Part shown: positions 1 through 8,669 of the stretch, one piece after another
Layout of the letters: each line of letters starts with the position of its first letter
Position numbering within the stretch: position 1 is the first letter of the stretch
Assembly: GCA_000308255.3 (NCBI GenBank)
Contig: HG326663.1
Span: forward strand, 456,693 to 514,339
Source of the DNA: Anaerococcus pacaensis 9403502
GTDB lineage: Bacteria > Bacillota > Clostridia > Tissierellales > Peptoniphilaceae
DNA length: 57,647 bases
Direction of reading: 5' to 3'
Notes under the pieces: generated by a model
Database searches by the model: none
What the model was told of the DNA's origin: nothing
What the model saw: only the letters and a program-made list of their open reading frames with translations
Position numbers and translations under genes: made by a program

Positions 1-26
1 AAAAAAATCCTCTAGCTAGAGGATTT
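1..26 (-). terminator. Rho-independent terminator of the AGCS symporter gene
   Basis: A perfect 22-bp palindrome at 5-26 (arm AAATCCTCTAG) is followed on the minus strand by a run of T at 1-7. It lies just past the stop codon at 33. Confidence 0.9.
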
Positions 27-32
27 AGAAAT

Positions 33-1436
33 TTAATTTTTAAAAGCTTCGCTCCAATGGTTATCAAAACTCCAAGAGTAGTCACCCTTCTTCCCTGTAT
101 CCTTATAAGAATCATTGAAATCACAAGTTATTCTCACAACTACAGGAGCAAGTAGAATCAGCCCTATAAAGTTTGGTATGGCCATCAGAGCATTGGCTAA
201 ATCTGATACCACCCAGACAAAGCGCAGACCACCTAGAGAGCCTACTAGTGAAAATATTATATAAATAAGTTTATAAATATTTCGAATTCCTTTTGACTTT
301 GTGATGTATGATATACACTTGTCCCCATAATAATACCAACTTACGAGCGTGGTAAAAGCAAAGAGCATGATAGCAAGGCTTACAATAATATTACCAAGGC
401 TAGGAATTGCCGATCCAAAGGCCATGGCAGGTAGGCTATTGGCATCAACTGCTGCATCATTCCAGTAGCCTGATGTCAAAATCACAAGAGCTGTAGTGGT
501 GCAAATGATGATAGAAGATATAAAGACCTCCACCGCTCCCCAAAGCCCTTGGCGGACAGGGTGGTCAGTGTCAGCTGCTGCATGGGCCATAGGAGCTGTT
601 CCAAGGCCAGCCTCATTTGAAAAAATCCCGCGGGCAAAACCATGGCGGATAGTGAGTAAGAGGCTGCCACCGGCTACAGCCGATGGATTAAAGGCTTCGG
701 CAAATATCAGTCCAAAGGCTCCAGGAATTGCTTTTCTATTGATGATTAAGACTATAATAGCCCCGCCTAGATATAGAACAGTCATAATAGGGACGATTCT
801 TTCTGCAAAGGCCCCTATTCTTTTGATTCCACCAATTATAATGAGAACTAGCACTAGCATGATTACAAAACCAATTATTCTAAGGTCTATGCCTGTCATA
901 TTAAATGTTGCATTGGCCATAGCATTTGATTGGACAAGGGCTCCAGTACCAAGGATTGCAACAGCCCCTAGGCCTGCAAATATCATAGCTAGTCCCCTTT
1001 GGCCAAGTCCATTTGAAAGATAGTACATCGGCCCACCAGAAAATTCACCATCTTCATTTCTATCTCTTGTGGCAACGGCAAGGACGACTTCAGCAAACTT
1101 GGTAGTCATAGAAAATATCGCCGCTACCCATATCCAAAATATAGCTCCTGGCCCACCAAATTTGATAGCTGTAGCCACACCAACAATGTTTCCAGCCCCG
1201 ATTGTCCCAGCAAGGGCTGTGGCCATGGCTTGTACTGGACTGATTGAAGCCCCGCTCTTCTCTCCCTTAGCAAAAAATTTCCCAAAAGTATTTTTTAATA
1301 TGTAGGCAAAGTTCCTAAAGACCCAGCCCTGGGTCATATAAATCAAATATCCCCCACCACATAGGACCAAAATAATCATCGGAAATCCCCAAATGAAATT
1401 GGCTAAAGAATCAACAATTTGTACAAATCTTTCCAT
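33..1436 (-). CDS. Sodium:alanine/glycine symporter, AGCS family
   Basis: A 467-residue integral membrane protein that should import alanine or glycine with sodium. The sequence is hydrophobic throughout, with about ten membrane segments, and has the family's conserved glycine-rich stretch around residues 70-90 (ATALAGTIGAGNIVGVA) and GIFSNEAGLGTAPMAHA around residue 270. Length is typical of the family. The start is supported by a CGAGGA ribosome site upstream and an extended -10 TGCTATAAT at 1467-1475. It is monocistronic, with its own terminator. Alanine dehydrogenase lies about 6 kb away on the same strand, which fits alanine uptake and catabolism. The exact substrate cannot be read from sequence. 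Confidence 0.93.
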   Translation of the reverse strand: MERFVQIVDSLANFIWGFPMIILVLCGGGYLIYMTQGWVFRNFAYILKNTFGKFFAKGEKSGASISPVQAMATALAGTIGAGNIVGVATAIKFGGPGAIFWIWVAAIFSMTTKFAEVVLAVATRDRNEDGEFSGGPMYYLSNGLGQRGLAMIFAGLGAVAILGTGALVQSNAMANATFNMTGIDLRIIGFVIMLVLVLIIIGGIKRIGAFAERIVPIMTVLYLGGAIIVLIINRKAIPGAFGLIFAEAFNPSAVAGGSLLLTIRHGFARGIFSNEAGLGTAPMAHAAADTDHPVRQGLWGAVEVFISSIIICTTTALVILTSGYWNDAAVDANSLPAMAFGSAIPSLGNIIVSLAIMLFAFTTLVSWYYYGDKCISYITKSKGIRNIYKLIYIIFSLVGSLGGLRFVWVVSDLANALMAIPNFIGLILLAPVVVRITCDFNDSYKDTGKKGDYSWSFDNHWSEAFKN

Positions 1437-1494
1437 AATTTATCCTCGATTAAATTTAATAGATAAATTATAGCACAAAATTATTGGCCAGTAT

Positions 1495-1524
1495 AGAAAA
1501 AAATAAGCCCCAGTTTGTGGGGCT
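1495..1524 (-). terminator. Terminator after the isochorismatase-like gene
   Basis: A 7-bp stem, AGCCCCA at 1506-1512 with TGGGGCT at 1518-1524, is followed on the minus strand by a T-rich tract reaching 1495. Confidence 0.85.
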
Positions 1525-1529
1525 AGCTT

Positions 1530-2141
1530 CTATCTTGCTCTAAGTTCTTTTACCATATTTTGAATCATCTTAAAATGCTCATCCTTGGCATCGTGGGCTA
1601 GGTCAAATAGGACCATTTCTGTATTTACAATCACAGTGCCCATATCTCTCATGGCTCTTATTGCTGTTTTCTTTAACTTATCTGTGCCAGAATTTACAGC
1701 ATCTTCTACTAAAAATACATTGAGGCCTGCATTTCTAAGGCTTCTGACTGTTTGATAAACACATACATGAGCCTCAGCGCCAACTACAACTACATTTGAA
1801 ATCCCATTTTTTGCTATATAATCGTTCACAGGATTGATGCAAGCATCAAAAAGGGTTTTATCAAACACATGATCATTTTCGACATACTCTAGCAATCTAT
1901 CATCAAGCCTACCCAGCCCTTTTGGATATTGCTCGGTCGCAAGGACATGCATTCCATAAGTCCTAAAGGCCTTAGCAAGAGCCTCAGCACGGACAGTACC
2001 TTCTTCTCCCTTTTCCATAGTATTCATTAATTTTGGCTGGATATCAACGATAAGTAGCATAGTATTGTCACGAAAATCATAAACATCCGAACCCTCTGCC
2101 TTAGTATTTACAAAAAATCTACTAAAATTTAAGTTATCCAT
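1530..2141 (-). CDS. Isochorismatase-family cysteine hydrolase
   Basis: A 203-residue cytosolic hydrolase of the isochorismatase-like fold. The three expected active-site elements are visible: the Asp of MLLIVDIQ near residue 33, a mid-sequence Lys, and the nucleophilic Cys in VVVGAEAHVCVYQT near residue 127. Families with this fold include nicotinamidases and other amidases, so the substrate is open. Its start overlaps the 3' end of the upstream radical SAM gene by 13 bp, so the two are translationally linked. The metal-binding D-x-H pattern of true nicotinamidases is not evident, which argues against PncA. Confidence 0.85.
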   Translation of the reverse strand: MDNLNFSRFFVNTKAEGSDVYDFRDNTMLLIVDIQPKLMNTMEKGEEGTVRAEALAKAFRTYGMHVLATEQYPKGLGRLDDRLLEYVENDHVFDKTLFDACINPVNDYIAKNGISNVVVVGAEAHVCVYQTVRSLRNAGLNVFLVEDAVNSGTDKLKKTAIRAMRDMGTVIVNTEMVLFDLAHDAKDEHFKMIQNMVKELRAR

Positions 2142-3055
2142 AAGTCCCCCTGTCGATAGTCTCCATCTTTCATTTTTTTATCAATTGTAGCAAGCACCTT
2201 CCCCTTATTCTTTGACCAGTCTGGATAAGCGATTTGCTCACGAATCCCATCTCCAGTAAGCCTCATGACGATAGTCTCTGGATTTAGATGTCTAAGCATT
2301 GCAATAACAATATCTGTGTATTCATCTAGGGTCATAGTGTAGGTGATATTGTTAAACTCATAAAAGTATTTCAAATACGAATTATTTTCGATGTACAAAT
2401 TATGAATCTTCACCCCTGCGATTCCACGATAATTGATATAGGCAATGTCATTTAAATAATCCGAGATACTCTCACCGGGAAATCCTACAATGATATGAAC
2501 TGTTACTTCTATACCCAATTCATATAATTTTTGTAAGCCCATATCAAAAGTTTCGTGACTATAGCCACGATTGATAAAATCTAGGGTCTCATTATTTACA
2601 GACTGCATCCCAAGCTCCACAGTAAGGTCAGTTTCTTTATTTAATTCTTCTAGCAAAGCTAGGACCTCATCAGCTAGGCAATCAGCTCTGGTTGCAATAG
2701 ATAGTCCTACTATATCATCCTGCCTTATTGCATCAAAAAACATCTGACGCATTTTATTAACATCCCCATAAGTATTGGTGAAATTTTGAAAATATGCTAT
2801 ATAACCCTCATCTCGCCCAGGCTTTGCTAGCTTTTGCTTTTGGTAGCCTATCTGATCTTTGATATCTCCAGCAGATTTATAGGTCCACTCCCCAGCCCCC
2901 ATATCAGAGCAAAATATACAACCACGAGTATCAATAGTCCCATCACGGTTGGGGCAAGTAAAGCCGCCATCTAAAGGTAGCTTGATGATCTTTTTGCCGT
3001 ATTTAATTTTATAATGTGTATCAAGGTCAATGTAACGTTTCTTGTTTAATTCCAT
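2129..3055 (-). CDS. Radical SAM protein, TIGR01212/YhcC-YtqA family
   Basis: A 308-residue radical SAM enzyme. The cluster cysteines are C34, C46 and C49 (CPNRDG...GCIFC), the spacing seen in the YhcC/YtqA group, which is related to the Elp3 fold. GMQSVNNETLDFINRGY and VHIIVGFPGE are typical core segments of that group. Physiological substrate is unsettled. The ATG lies only 6 nt from an extended -10 (TGGTATAAT, core at 3062-3067), with no Shine-Dalgarno between, so the transcript may be leaderless. It overlaps the downstream hydrolase gene. Confidence 0.9.
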   Translation of the reverse strand: MELNKKRYIDLDTHYKIKYGKKIIKLPLDGGFTCPNRDGTIDTRGCIFCSDMGAGEWTYKSAGDIKDQIGYQKQKLAKPGRDEGYIAYFQNFTNTYGDVNKMRQMFFDAIRQDDIVGLSIATRADCLADEVLALLEELNKETDLTVELGMQSVNNETLDFINRGYSHETFDMGLQKLYELGIEVTVHIIVGFPGESISDYLNDIAYINYRGIAGVKIHNLYIENNSYLKYFYEFNNITYTMTLDEYTDIVIAMLRHLNPETIVMRLTGDGIREQIAYPDWSKNKGKVLATIDKKMKDGDYRQGDLWIT

Positions 3056-3061
3056 AGTTAT

Positions 3062-3070
3062 ATTATACCA
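3062..3070 (-). promoter_or_regulatory. Extended -10 promoter element placed for a leaderless transcript
   Basis: The minus strand reads TGGTATAAT, core 3062-3067, six bases before the ATG at 3055. I see no good -35 and no ribosome site between, so the start point would fall on or next to the ATG. Confidence 0.6.
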
Positions 3071-3130
3071 GCTAGAAGATTCATATAAGCTAATACTGCT
3101 ATAAAGTTATTAGCTACTATATCAGCGTAT

Positions 3131-3159
3131 AAAAAATAAGCAGCAAATTAATGCCGCTT
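3131..3159 (-). terminator. Terminator of the metal transport operon
   Basis: AAGCAGCA at 3138-3145 pairs with TGCCGCTT at 3152-3159 (one G-U on the RNA), then a T-rich run on the minus strand. The 5' arm overlaps the stop codon of the repressor gene. Confidence 0.8.
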
Positions 3160-3799
3160 AGTTTATTTCTTTTAGATATATATCTTTACACGCTTTGGGA
3201 GAGACGCGTTTTTCTTTTTCATTCTCAAGAATTATTGCTGTATCATCAAAGATATCAAAGTCTAAGAATTTGATTTTATCTCCTATTTTTATATCCATCG
3301 ATTCACAATAATTCAAAAGATCTCGCTCATCCCTAATCCTTCTGATGATATAAGCTTGCCCAGGCTTAGCCTCGCTCATTCTGACTAGGTACTTTGGAGT
3401 TTGATCGTTATTTATAAAAATTATTGACCCGTGCGGGCAATAGTCTGGATAGCCTAGGTAGGCATTTAGCTTATCGAGGAGGTCATCGTTGGTGACTGAC
3501 TGGAGATCATTTGCTATAGGGTGGATATCTTTCCAGGAAAATCCCAGTTCATTTTCTAGGAAGTATTCCCACAGCCTGTGTTTGGACAATAGTTTTTTTG
3601 TTACTATTATCCCTTCTTCTGTCAGCTGATTATCCTTATCATCTGTAACCAGACCCTCTTTTTTTAATTTTTTTAGCATTTCTGTAACAGAAGGTGGGGC
3701 TAGATTTAGCTGAGTCGATATTGATTTGTTGGTCACCTTTTCTCCCTCACCCATTAGCTTAAATATGGTGATTAAGTATTCTTCCTTCTGTGGATTCAT
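3158..3799 (-). CDS. DtxR/MntR/TroR-family metal-dependent repressor
   Basis: A metal-sensing transcriptional repressor of about 213 residues. The N-terminal winged helix starts with NPQKEEYLITIFKL and contains the recognition segment LAPPSVTEMLKKLKKEGLV. A dimerisation/metal domain with the usual HRLWEYFL, HPIANDLQ and CPHGS segments follows, then a C-terminal FeoA/SH3-like domain (GDKIKFLDFD). I place the start at MNPQKEE (3799); an ATG three codons upstream is possible. The gene begins inside the 3' end of the preceding permease and is the last gene of the operon, as troR is in Treponema tro operons. It most likely represses this operon in response to Mn, Zn or Fe. Confidence 0.9.
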   Translation of the reverse strand: MNPQKEEYLITIFKLMGEGEKVTNKSISTQLNLAPPSVTEMLKKLKKEGLVTDDKDNQLTEEGIIVTKKLLSKHRLWEYFLENELGFSWKDIHPIANDLQSVTNDDLLDKLNAYLGYPDYCPHGSIIFINNDQTPKYLVRMSEAKPGQAYIIRRIRDERDLLNYCESMDIKIGDKIKFLDFDIFDDTAIILENEKEKRVSPKACKDIYLKEIN

Positions 3800-4676
3800 A
3801 TTGGTCATTCCTGTCTATATCCTTATCATCATCTGTGTAGCTTACTTTATTAGAAGTATACTTCTTTAGGATAAGCATAGCTAGATAAATAACCATATTG
3901 CAAGTAGCCACAGCCCCTGCAATAGAAACATTAAAGTGTATGGCTAGATAAAAACCAAGTATAGAATTCAAAGTTGCTATTAGAGATGTCCATATTAGGG
4001 CCTGCTTTAAACTTTTCGCAAAATTAAGTACAGCAGCCGATGGGGCTATAAAAAATGAAATCACAAGTATAGCACCTACACTATCGAAGGACACAACCGC
4101 CGCTACTGATGTCAAAGTCATCAAAAGATAGAAAATAGCTGTTGTAGGTATTCCTATTAGATAGGCAAATTCCTTATCAAAAGTTGATATCTTGAGCTTC
4201 TTATATTGACTTATGATAAATACTAGGATTAAAGCTAAGAGGATAAGCCCGTGTAAAACAGCTTTAGAAATTTCAATCCCAAAGACAGTGGTTTTAACAA
4301 GTGAAGAAAACAAGACTTCTCCCATCAAAACCACATCTAAGTCCAAGTGGACATTTCTAAAAAATTTGCTGATTAGTATGACAGCTAGAGCAAAAAGTAC
4401 TGGAAATACCATGCCTATAGCATCGTCATATTTACTAATTCCTTTACTACCTATTGTTTCTATTAAATACACTGTCAAAAGTCCCATCAGTGATGCTCCA
4501 ACTATTAAAACTGGACTATCTAAGTCTTTTACTATAAAAAACGCTAAGACTATGCCCAAAAGCACTGTGTGGCTGATGGCATCTGTTAGCATCGATAAAT
4601 TTCTAAGTACTAGAAAAACACCCAGCAGAGAGCAAGAAATTGCTGTCAATATTAAAACTATGAGGGAATTTGTCAT
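3759..4676 (-). CDS. Metal ABC transporter permease (ABC-3 family), second subunit
   Basis: A 305-residue multispanning permease of the ZnuB/MntB/TroC-D family, starting MTNSLIVLIL. An upstream in-frame extension has no membrane character and runs through the neighbouring gene, so I reject it. The start overlaps the stop of the first permease as ATGA at 4673-4676. Family segments visible include LSMLTDAISHTVLLGI, VSFDSVGAILVISFFIAPSA and about eight hydrophobic helices. It has a longer hydrophilic tail (residues after about 280) rich in Asp that overlaps the repressor gene by about 40 bp. With the other permease it should form a heterodimeric pore. Confidence 0.92.
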   Translation of the reverse strand: MTNSLIVLILTAISCSLLGVFLVLRNLSMLTDAISHTVLLGIVLAFFIVKDLDSPVLIVGASLMGLLTVYLIETIGSKGISKYDDAIGMVFPVLFALAVILISKFFRNVHLDLDVVLMGEVLFSSLVKTTVFGIEISKAVLHGLILLALILVFIISQYKKLKISTFDKEFAYLIGIPTTAIFYLLMTLTSVAAVVSFDSVGAILVISFFIAPSAAVLNFAKSLKQALIWTSLIATLNSILGFYLAIHFNVSIAGAVATCNMVIYLAMLILKKYTSNKVSYTDDDKDIDRNDQYESTEGRILNHHI

Positions 4677-5530
4677 GATCTTGCTCCTTTCTGAGTGATT
4701 TTTGTAATAACTATAACAAGTAGTGCAATCATCCCCTGAAACAAGATTATAGTAGGTCCTGTCGAAAAACCAGGGAATAGAGTGGAAATCACACAACCTG
4801 CAAGGGATGCTATCGTTGATAAGAGGGCTGATAGGGCCATTACACCCATAAATTCATTGGTTAAATAACTTGCTGTAATAGTTGGAATTATAAGTAGGGA
4901 GCTTATTAGGATTACCCCCACTGCCTTAATGCCAACCCCTATCACCAGTATTGTCATAAATAATATCAAGTAATCTAATCGTTTTTGTTTTACTCCTATC
5001 ATATAGGAAAACTCCTTATCAAATAAATAAGACTTTATATCTCTAAAGTTTATCGCAACAATTGCTAAACATATGATTGTAGCTATAAGGATTAAATCTA
5101 TATCTGCCTTACGTAGATAAGCTGCTTGACCAAATATATAATTATCTAGCCCTGCTCTAGCCGACCCACTGTAGGAAGGATTGCCTTGGATATAGGATTT
5201 CAAAACTAGACCCAGTCCAAAAAAGCCCGATAAGTAAATGGCCATATTAGCATCGGCCCCTATCTTGCTATTCTTTGTAGAATAGTGTATCAAAAAATAT
5301 GACAATCCTGCAGTTATCATAGCTCCTATTAGCAATGTTGCTGGGTCTCTTTGTCGGGTTATCATAAAGGCAAGGACGATTCCTGGCAATGTTGAGTGAC
5401 CCATGGCATCTCCTATGAGGGATTGGTTTTTGTAGACATTTATACTACCTATCATACTTGCTGCTATAGCAAGTAAAACTGTGCCTATTAGGACTATTTG
5501 AAATGAATACATTGATAATAATTCATGCAT
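4673..5530 (-). CDS. Metal ABC transporter permease (ABC-3 family), first subunit
   Basis: A 285-residue permease paralogous to the next gene. It has eight or so hydrophobic helices and the family segments NQSLIGDAMGHSTLPGIVLAF and VGVILISSLLIIPTITA. It starts two bases after the ATPase gene ends and overlaps the next permease by 4 bp, so translation is coupled. Two distinct permeases after the ATPase is the TroC-TroD arrangement. Metal specificity (Mn, Zn or Fe) cannot be decided from sequence. Confidence 0.92.
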   Translation of the reverse strand: MHELLSMYSFQIVLIGTVLLAIAASMIGSINVYKNQSLIGDAMGHSTLPGIVLAFMITRQRDPATLLIGAMITAGLSYFLIHYSTKNSKIGADANMAIYLSGFFGLGLVLKSYIQGNPSYSGSARAGLDNYIFGQAAYLRKADIDLILIATIICLAIVAINFRDIKSYLFDKEFSYMIGVKQKRLDYLILFMTILVIGVGIKAVGVILISSLLIIPTITASYLTNEFMGVMALSALLSTIASLAGCVISTLFPGFSTGPTIILFQGMIALLVIVITKITQKGARS

Positions 5531-5532
5531 GT

Positions 5533-6240
5533 CTACCCCCTAAAGCCCTTATTGATTTCAAGATCAAGATTTTCAGCATAGAGACTGCCAGAATATTTCA
5601 CTTCCTTGTTTAGGACCACTAAGTTATCAAAGTACTTATCTAAGGTATAAATATTGTGGTGAACTGCTATGACAGTCTTGCCCAAGTCCTGAAGTCTCTT
5701 AAACTCATCAGCTATGATGTCCTCAGTTTTTATATCAACGCCCGTTAGTGGTTCATCTAATATATATAAGTCGACATCTTGGGCAAGGGCACGGGCCAGA
5801 AAGACCCTCTGCTTTTGCCCGCCAGATAGGTTGTTGATCTGCCTATCTGACAAATCTCTGATGCCCATTTCATCAAGGGCGGCCTGTACCTTGTCCTTGT
5901 CTCTAGCAGAGGGAGAGCTGAATTTTTTTATATAAGGGTAGCGGCCCATCATGACTACATCATAAACTGTGGTAGGAAAATTCCAATTGACACTATCTTT
6001 TTGGGGTACATAGGCTATATTGGTCTTGACTTCCTCTAAGGGCTTGCCAAAAATCTTTACTTCTCCCCTATCTTTTTTGATTAGGTTTAAAATCGCCTTG
6101 ATTAGAGTAGATTTGCCTGCCCCGTTGGCTCCAATGATGGCTGTTCTAGTGTTAATTGGAATTTGTAAATTTACTTTTTCTAAGACTAAATTATCCCCGT
6201 ATGAGACATTTAAGTCCTTAACTTTAATTGCATATTCCAT
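5533..6240 (-). CDS. Metal ABC transporter ATP-binding protein
   Basis: A 235-residue ATPase that powers the adjacent permeases from the cytosolic face. Walker A is GANGAGKST near residue 37, the Q-loop lies in YVPQKDS, the signature is LSGGQKQR, Walker B is LYILDEPLTGVD and the switch His lies in VIAVHHN. PQKDSVNWNFPTTVYDVVMMGRY is typical of ZnuC/MntB-type ATPases. It is spaced 7 bp from the lipoprotein gene and 2 bp from the permease. Confidence 0.94.
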   Translation of the reverse strand: MEYAIKVKDLNVSYGDNLVLEKVNLQIPINTRTAIIGANGAGKSTLIKAILNLIKKDRGEVKIFGKPLEEVKTNIAYVPQKDSVNWNFPTTVYDVVMMGRYPYIKKFSSPSARDKDKVQAALDEMGIRDLSDRQINNLSGGQKQRVFLARALAQDVDLYILDEPLTGVDIKTEDIIADEFKRLQDLGKTVIAVHHNIYTLDKYFDNLVVLNKEVKYSGSLYAENLDLEINKGFRG

Positions 6241-6247
6241 AGCCCAC

Positions 6248-7342
6248 CTACTTTAGATTATCTACAATGAGGTCGACATTGTGTTTGTACATATCTATAA
6301 AATTGTCGCCAGCTTCACCCGGATCTGCTAGGGAGTCTGATAAAAGTTCCCTACCATGTCCACTTATTACTTCAGTTTCAAAACCCTTAGATTTTACAAT
6401 ATCTTTTAGTTTTTCCATTCTTTCTGGGTTGGTAGTTGATTCTGCAAAGATTGCCTTGATTTTCTTATCAGCTATAAATTGGGCTGTATCCTCCAAGTCT
6501 TTGTTGGCTACTTCAGAATCTGTTGTAACCCCTTGTGGCGCCATTACTGTTATGTCATATCTTCTTGAAAAATAGTTAAAGGCATCGTGTGGGGTGATAA
6601 GATATTTTTGACCTTCTGGGATTTCTGCTATCCTCTCCCTATTGTATTTATCTAAGTCCTTTAGTTCTTTTAGGTAGCGGTCGTGATTTTCATCTATTAG
6701 GGCTAGCATTTGACTATCATCTGCATAAAGTTCTTTTAATTTATTAGCTGCATTTGTAAAAGCCTCAGCGTATAGGTCAAGGTCGAACCAGAAGTGAGGA
6801 TCTTCTACCATAGTAGAATCATTTCCTTGATCTTCCATTTCACCTATATCATTTTTGTTAAAAGTTTCAGTTACAGCATAGCCAACACCCTCTAGGGCAT
6901 CTACCATTTTCCCTTCAAAGTGGATACCATGGTATAGGACTAGGTCTGCTTCTGTTAGCTTTTTGAAGTCTTCTGGTTTTGGTACGTAAATATGTGGGTC
7001 CTCACCAGCTGGAATGATAAGTTCGATATTTGCCTTATCAGTCCCGATTAGTTGGTGGACCATATCTTCTATAAAGGTAGTGGTTACTGTAATAGTTTTA
7101 GGGTCAGCAGTAGTCTTTGTATCTTTGTCTGCCTGAGTTTTTGGTGTCTCCTCCTCTACTGTAGTTTCATCAGCAGAACTTTCTGAATCATTGGAGGTTT
7201 CGTTAAGATTATTTGACGCAGTATTAGCTGAATCTGTTACTTGATTAGTAGTTTCTTCTACTACTTGACCCTGGTTAGCACTATTTCCGCAACCAGCTAG
7301 GGTTGCCATTATTAAAAATAATAATATTAATTTATTTTTCAT
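6248..7342 (-). CDS. Metal-binding lipoprotein of the ABC transporter (ZnuA/TroA family)
   Basis: A 364-residue substrate-binding lipoprotein. The start is MKNKLILLFL (7342), preceded by AAGGAG; an upstream extension adds nothing. The lipobox is LAGC with Cys18. An acidic, Thr/Asn-rich linker of about 65 residues separates it from the cluster A-I fold. Likely metal ligands are the His of AGEDPHIY, of DPHFWF and of TPHDAF, plus a late acidic residue in IFAEST. The short His/acid loop of many Zn-specific ZnuA proteins is absent, leaning toward Mn or a mixed specificity, which is inference. It is the first gene of a five-gene operon ending with the repressor. Confidence 0.92.
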   Translation of the reverse strand: MKNKLILLFLIMATLAGCGNSANQGQVVEETTNQVTDSANTASNNLNETSNDSESSADETTVEEETPKTQADKDTKTTADPKTITVTTTFIEDMVHQLIGTDKANIELIIPAGEDPHIYVPKPEDFKKLTEADLVLYHGIHFEGKMVDALEGVGYAVTETFNKNDIGEMEDQGNDSTMVEDPHFWFDLDLYAEAFTNAANKLKELYADDSQMLALIDENHDRYLKELKDLDKYNRERIAEIPEGQKYLITPHDAFNYFSRRYDITVMAPQGVTTDSEVANKDLEDTAQFIADKKIKAIFAESTTNPERMEKLKDIVKSKGFETEVISGHGRELLSDSLADPGEAGDNFIDMYKHNVDLIVDNLK

Positions 7343-7350
7343 TTGATACT

Positions 7351-7370
7351 CCTTAAATTTTAATTTAAGG
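7351..7370 (-). promoter_or_regulatory. Inverted repeat over the start point and ribosome site of the metal operon
   Basis: Arms CCTTAAAT (7351-7358) and ATTTAAGG (7363-7370) form a perfect 8-bp dyad with a 4-base centre. It covers the predicted transcription start and half of the AAGGAG ribosome site of the lipoprotein gene. It could be an operator or an RNA hairpin hiding the ribosome site. Confidence 0.6.
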
Positions 7371-7372
7371 TT

Positions 7373-7401
7373 ATTATAATACATTGTTTTTACTTTGTAA
7401 A
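7373..7401 (-). promoter_or_regulatory. Sigma-A-type promoter of the metal ABC operon
   Basis: TTTACA (7396-7401) and TATAAT (7373-7378) are separated by exactly 17 bp on the minus strand, about 30 bp upstream of the lipoprotein ATG. Confidence 0.85.
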
Positions 7402-7408
7402 GTATTTT

Positions 7409-7422
7409 TTAGGTTTACCTAA
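7409..7422. promoter_or_regulatory. DtxR-type operator-like dyad upstream of the metal operon
   Basis: TTAGGT-TT-ACCTAA is a perfect 6-bp dyad. Its half-sites match those of the DtxR/IdeR consensus (TTAGG...CCTAA), though the spacing is shorter. It lies 7 bp upstream of the -35, and the operon encodes a DtxR-family protein. Confidence 0.65.
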
Positions 7423-7437
7423 TTTATTTTTAGCCAT

Positions 7438-7464
7438 AAAAAAACAGCGCAGTTGCCTGCGCTG
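7438..7464 (-). terminator. Terminator of ald
   Basis: CAGCGCAG (7445-7452) and CTGCGCTG (7457-7464) form a perfect 8-bp stem with a 4-nt loop, followed on the minus strand by seven T. Confidence 0.92.
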
Positions 7465-7477
7465 ATTATATCTTTAT

Positions 7478-8590
7478 TTATAGCCCAAGATCTAATGCTG
7501 TATATTCTAATCCTAGGTCTTCTGCTACTGGTTGGTAGGTTACTTTACCTTCGTAGATATTTACTGCACTGATGATTTCTGGGAATCTTTCACATGCTGC
7601 TTTTAATCCCATTTCTGATATAGCTTTTGCATATCTGGTTGTTGCGTTTGATAGGGCGTAGGTAGATGTCATCGCTACTGCTCCTGGGATGTTGGCTACT
7701 GCATAGTGGATTACACCGTGTTCTACAAATGTTGGGTCGGTGTGGGTTGTTGGGCGGTTTTTGGTGAGGTCTGTTGAACCACCTTGGTCTATTGCCACGT
7801 CTACTATTACAGAGCCTTTTTTCATTTGTTTTACCATATCCTCTTTGATAAGCTGTGGAGCTTTTCTACCTGGGATTAGGACTGTTGATATAACTAAATC
7901 TGCATTTCTTACTGATTCTTCGATGTTTAGTGGGTTTGAGTATAGGGTTTCGATTTTATCTGGGAAGATGTTTGATAGGTTTGTGAGGGCTTCGATATTT
8001 ACATCAAGTACTGTTACTCTAGCTCCCATACCTACTGCGATTCTTGTGGCAGCTGTTCCTACTACACCGGCGCCTACGATTACTACATTTGCAGGTCTTA
8101 CCCCTGGCACACCTTGTAGGAGGATTCCTCTGCCGCCTGCTGGCTTGGTGAGGTATCTCGCACCTTCTTGGACAGCCATACGGCCTGCGATTTCACTCAT
8201 TGGGCGAAGTAGTGGGAGTGCGCCATCTAGTTGGACTGTTTCATAACCAATACCGATTACACCAGCATCTAGCATAGCTTGTGTTAATTTTTCATTGCCT
8301 GCTAGGTGTAGGTAGGTATAGATGATAAGGCCTTCTCTAAAGTATTTGTATTCACTTTCTAGTGGCTCTTTTACCTTATAGATCATCTCAGCCTTAGCCC
8401 AGATTTCATCTGCACTATCTAAAATCTCTGCTCCAGCCTCGATGTAGTCTTGGTCAGTGATTCCTGAGCCGAGTCCTGCTCCTTTTTCAATATAAACTGT
8501 ATTATTTTTTGCTAGTTCACTTACAGCACCTGGTATAATGGCAACTCTGTTTTCTTGATCTTTTATTTCTTTTGGTATTCCTATTATCAT
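7478..8590 (-). CDS. ald: Alanine dehydrogenase
   Basis: A 370-residue NAD-dependent enzyme that interconverts L-alanine and pyruvate plus ammonia. It begins MIIGIPKEIKDQENRVAI with the substrate-site Arg and has KVKEPL and TYLHLAG as in the family. The Rossmann motif is GAGVVGTAAT near residue 174. DVAIDQGG and the PGAVA segment near residue 300 are also family hallmarks. Length matches B. subtilis Ald (about 370-380). The start is preceded by AAGGAG. It is monocistronic, and its -10 region shares the 90-bp gap with the divergent HAD gene. The nearby AGCS symporter could feed it. Confidence 0.96.
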   Translation of the reverse strand: MIIGIPKEIKDQENRVAIIPGAVSELAKNNTVYIEKGAGLGSGITDQDYIEAGAEILDSADEIWAKAEMIYKVKEPLESEYKYFREGLIIYTYLHLAGNEKLTQAMLDAGVIGIGYETVQLDGALPLLRPMSEIAGRMAVQEGARYLTKPAGGRGILLQGVPGVRPANVVIVGAGVVGTAATRIAVGMGARVTVLDVNIEALTNLSNIFPDKIETLYSNPLNIEESVRNADLVISTVLIPGRKAPQLIKEDMVKQMKKGSVIVDVAIDQGGSTDLTKNRPTTHTDPTFVEHGVIHYAVANIPGAVAMTSTYALSNATTRYAKAISEMGLKAACERFPEIISAVNIYEGKVTYQPVAEDLGLEYTALDLGL

Positions 8591-8669
8591 AATATCTCCT
8601 TTGCTAATTCGCTTGGCTATTGATATATACCCATTATACTGGAGGTGTTTATTTTTTTCATATGAGGGC

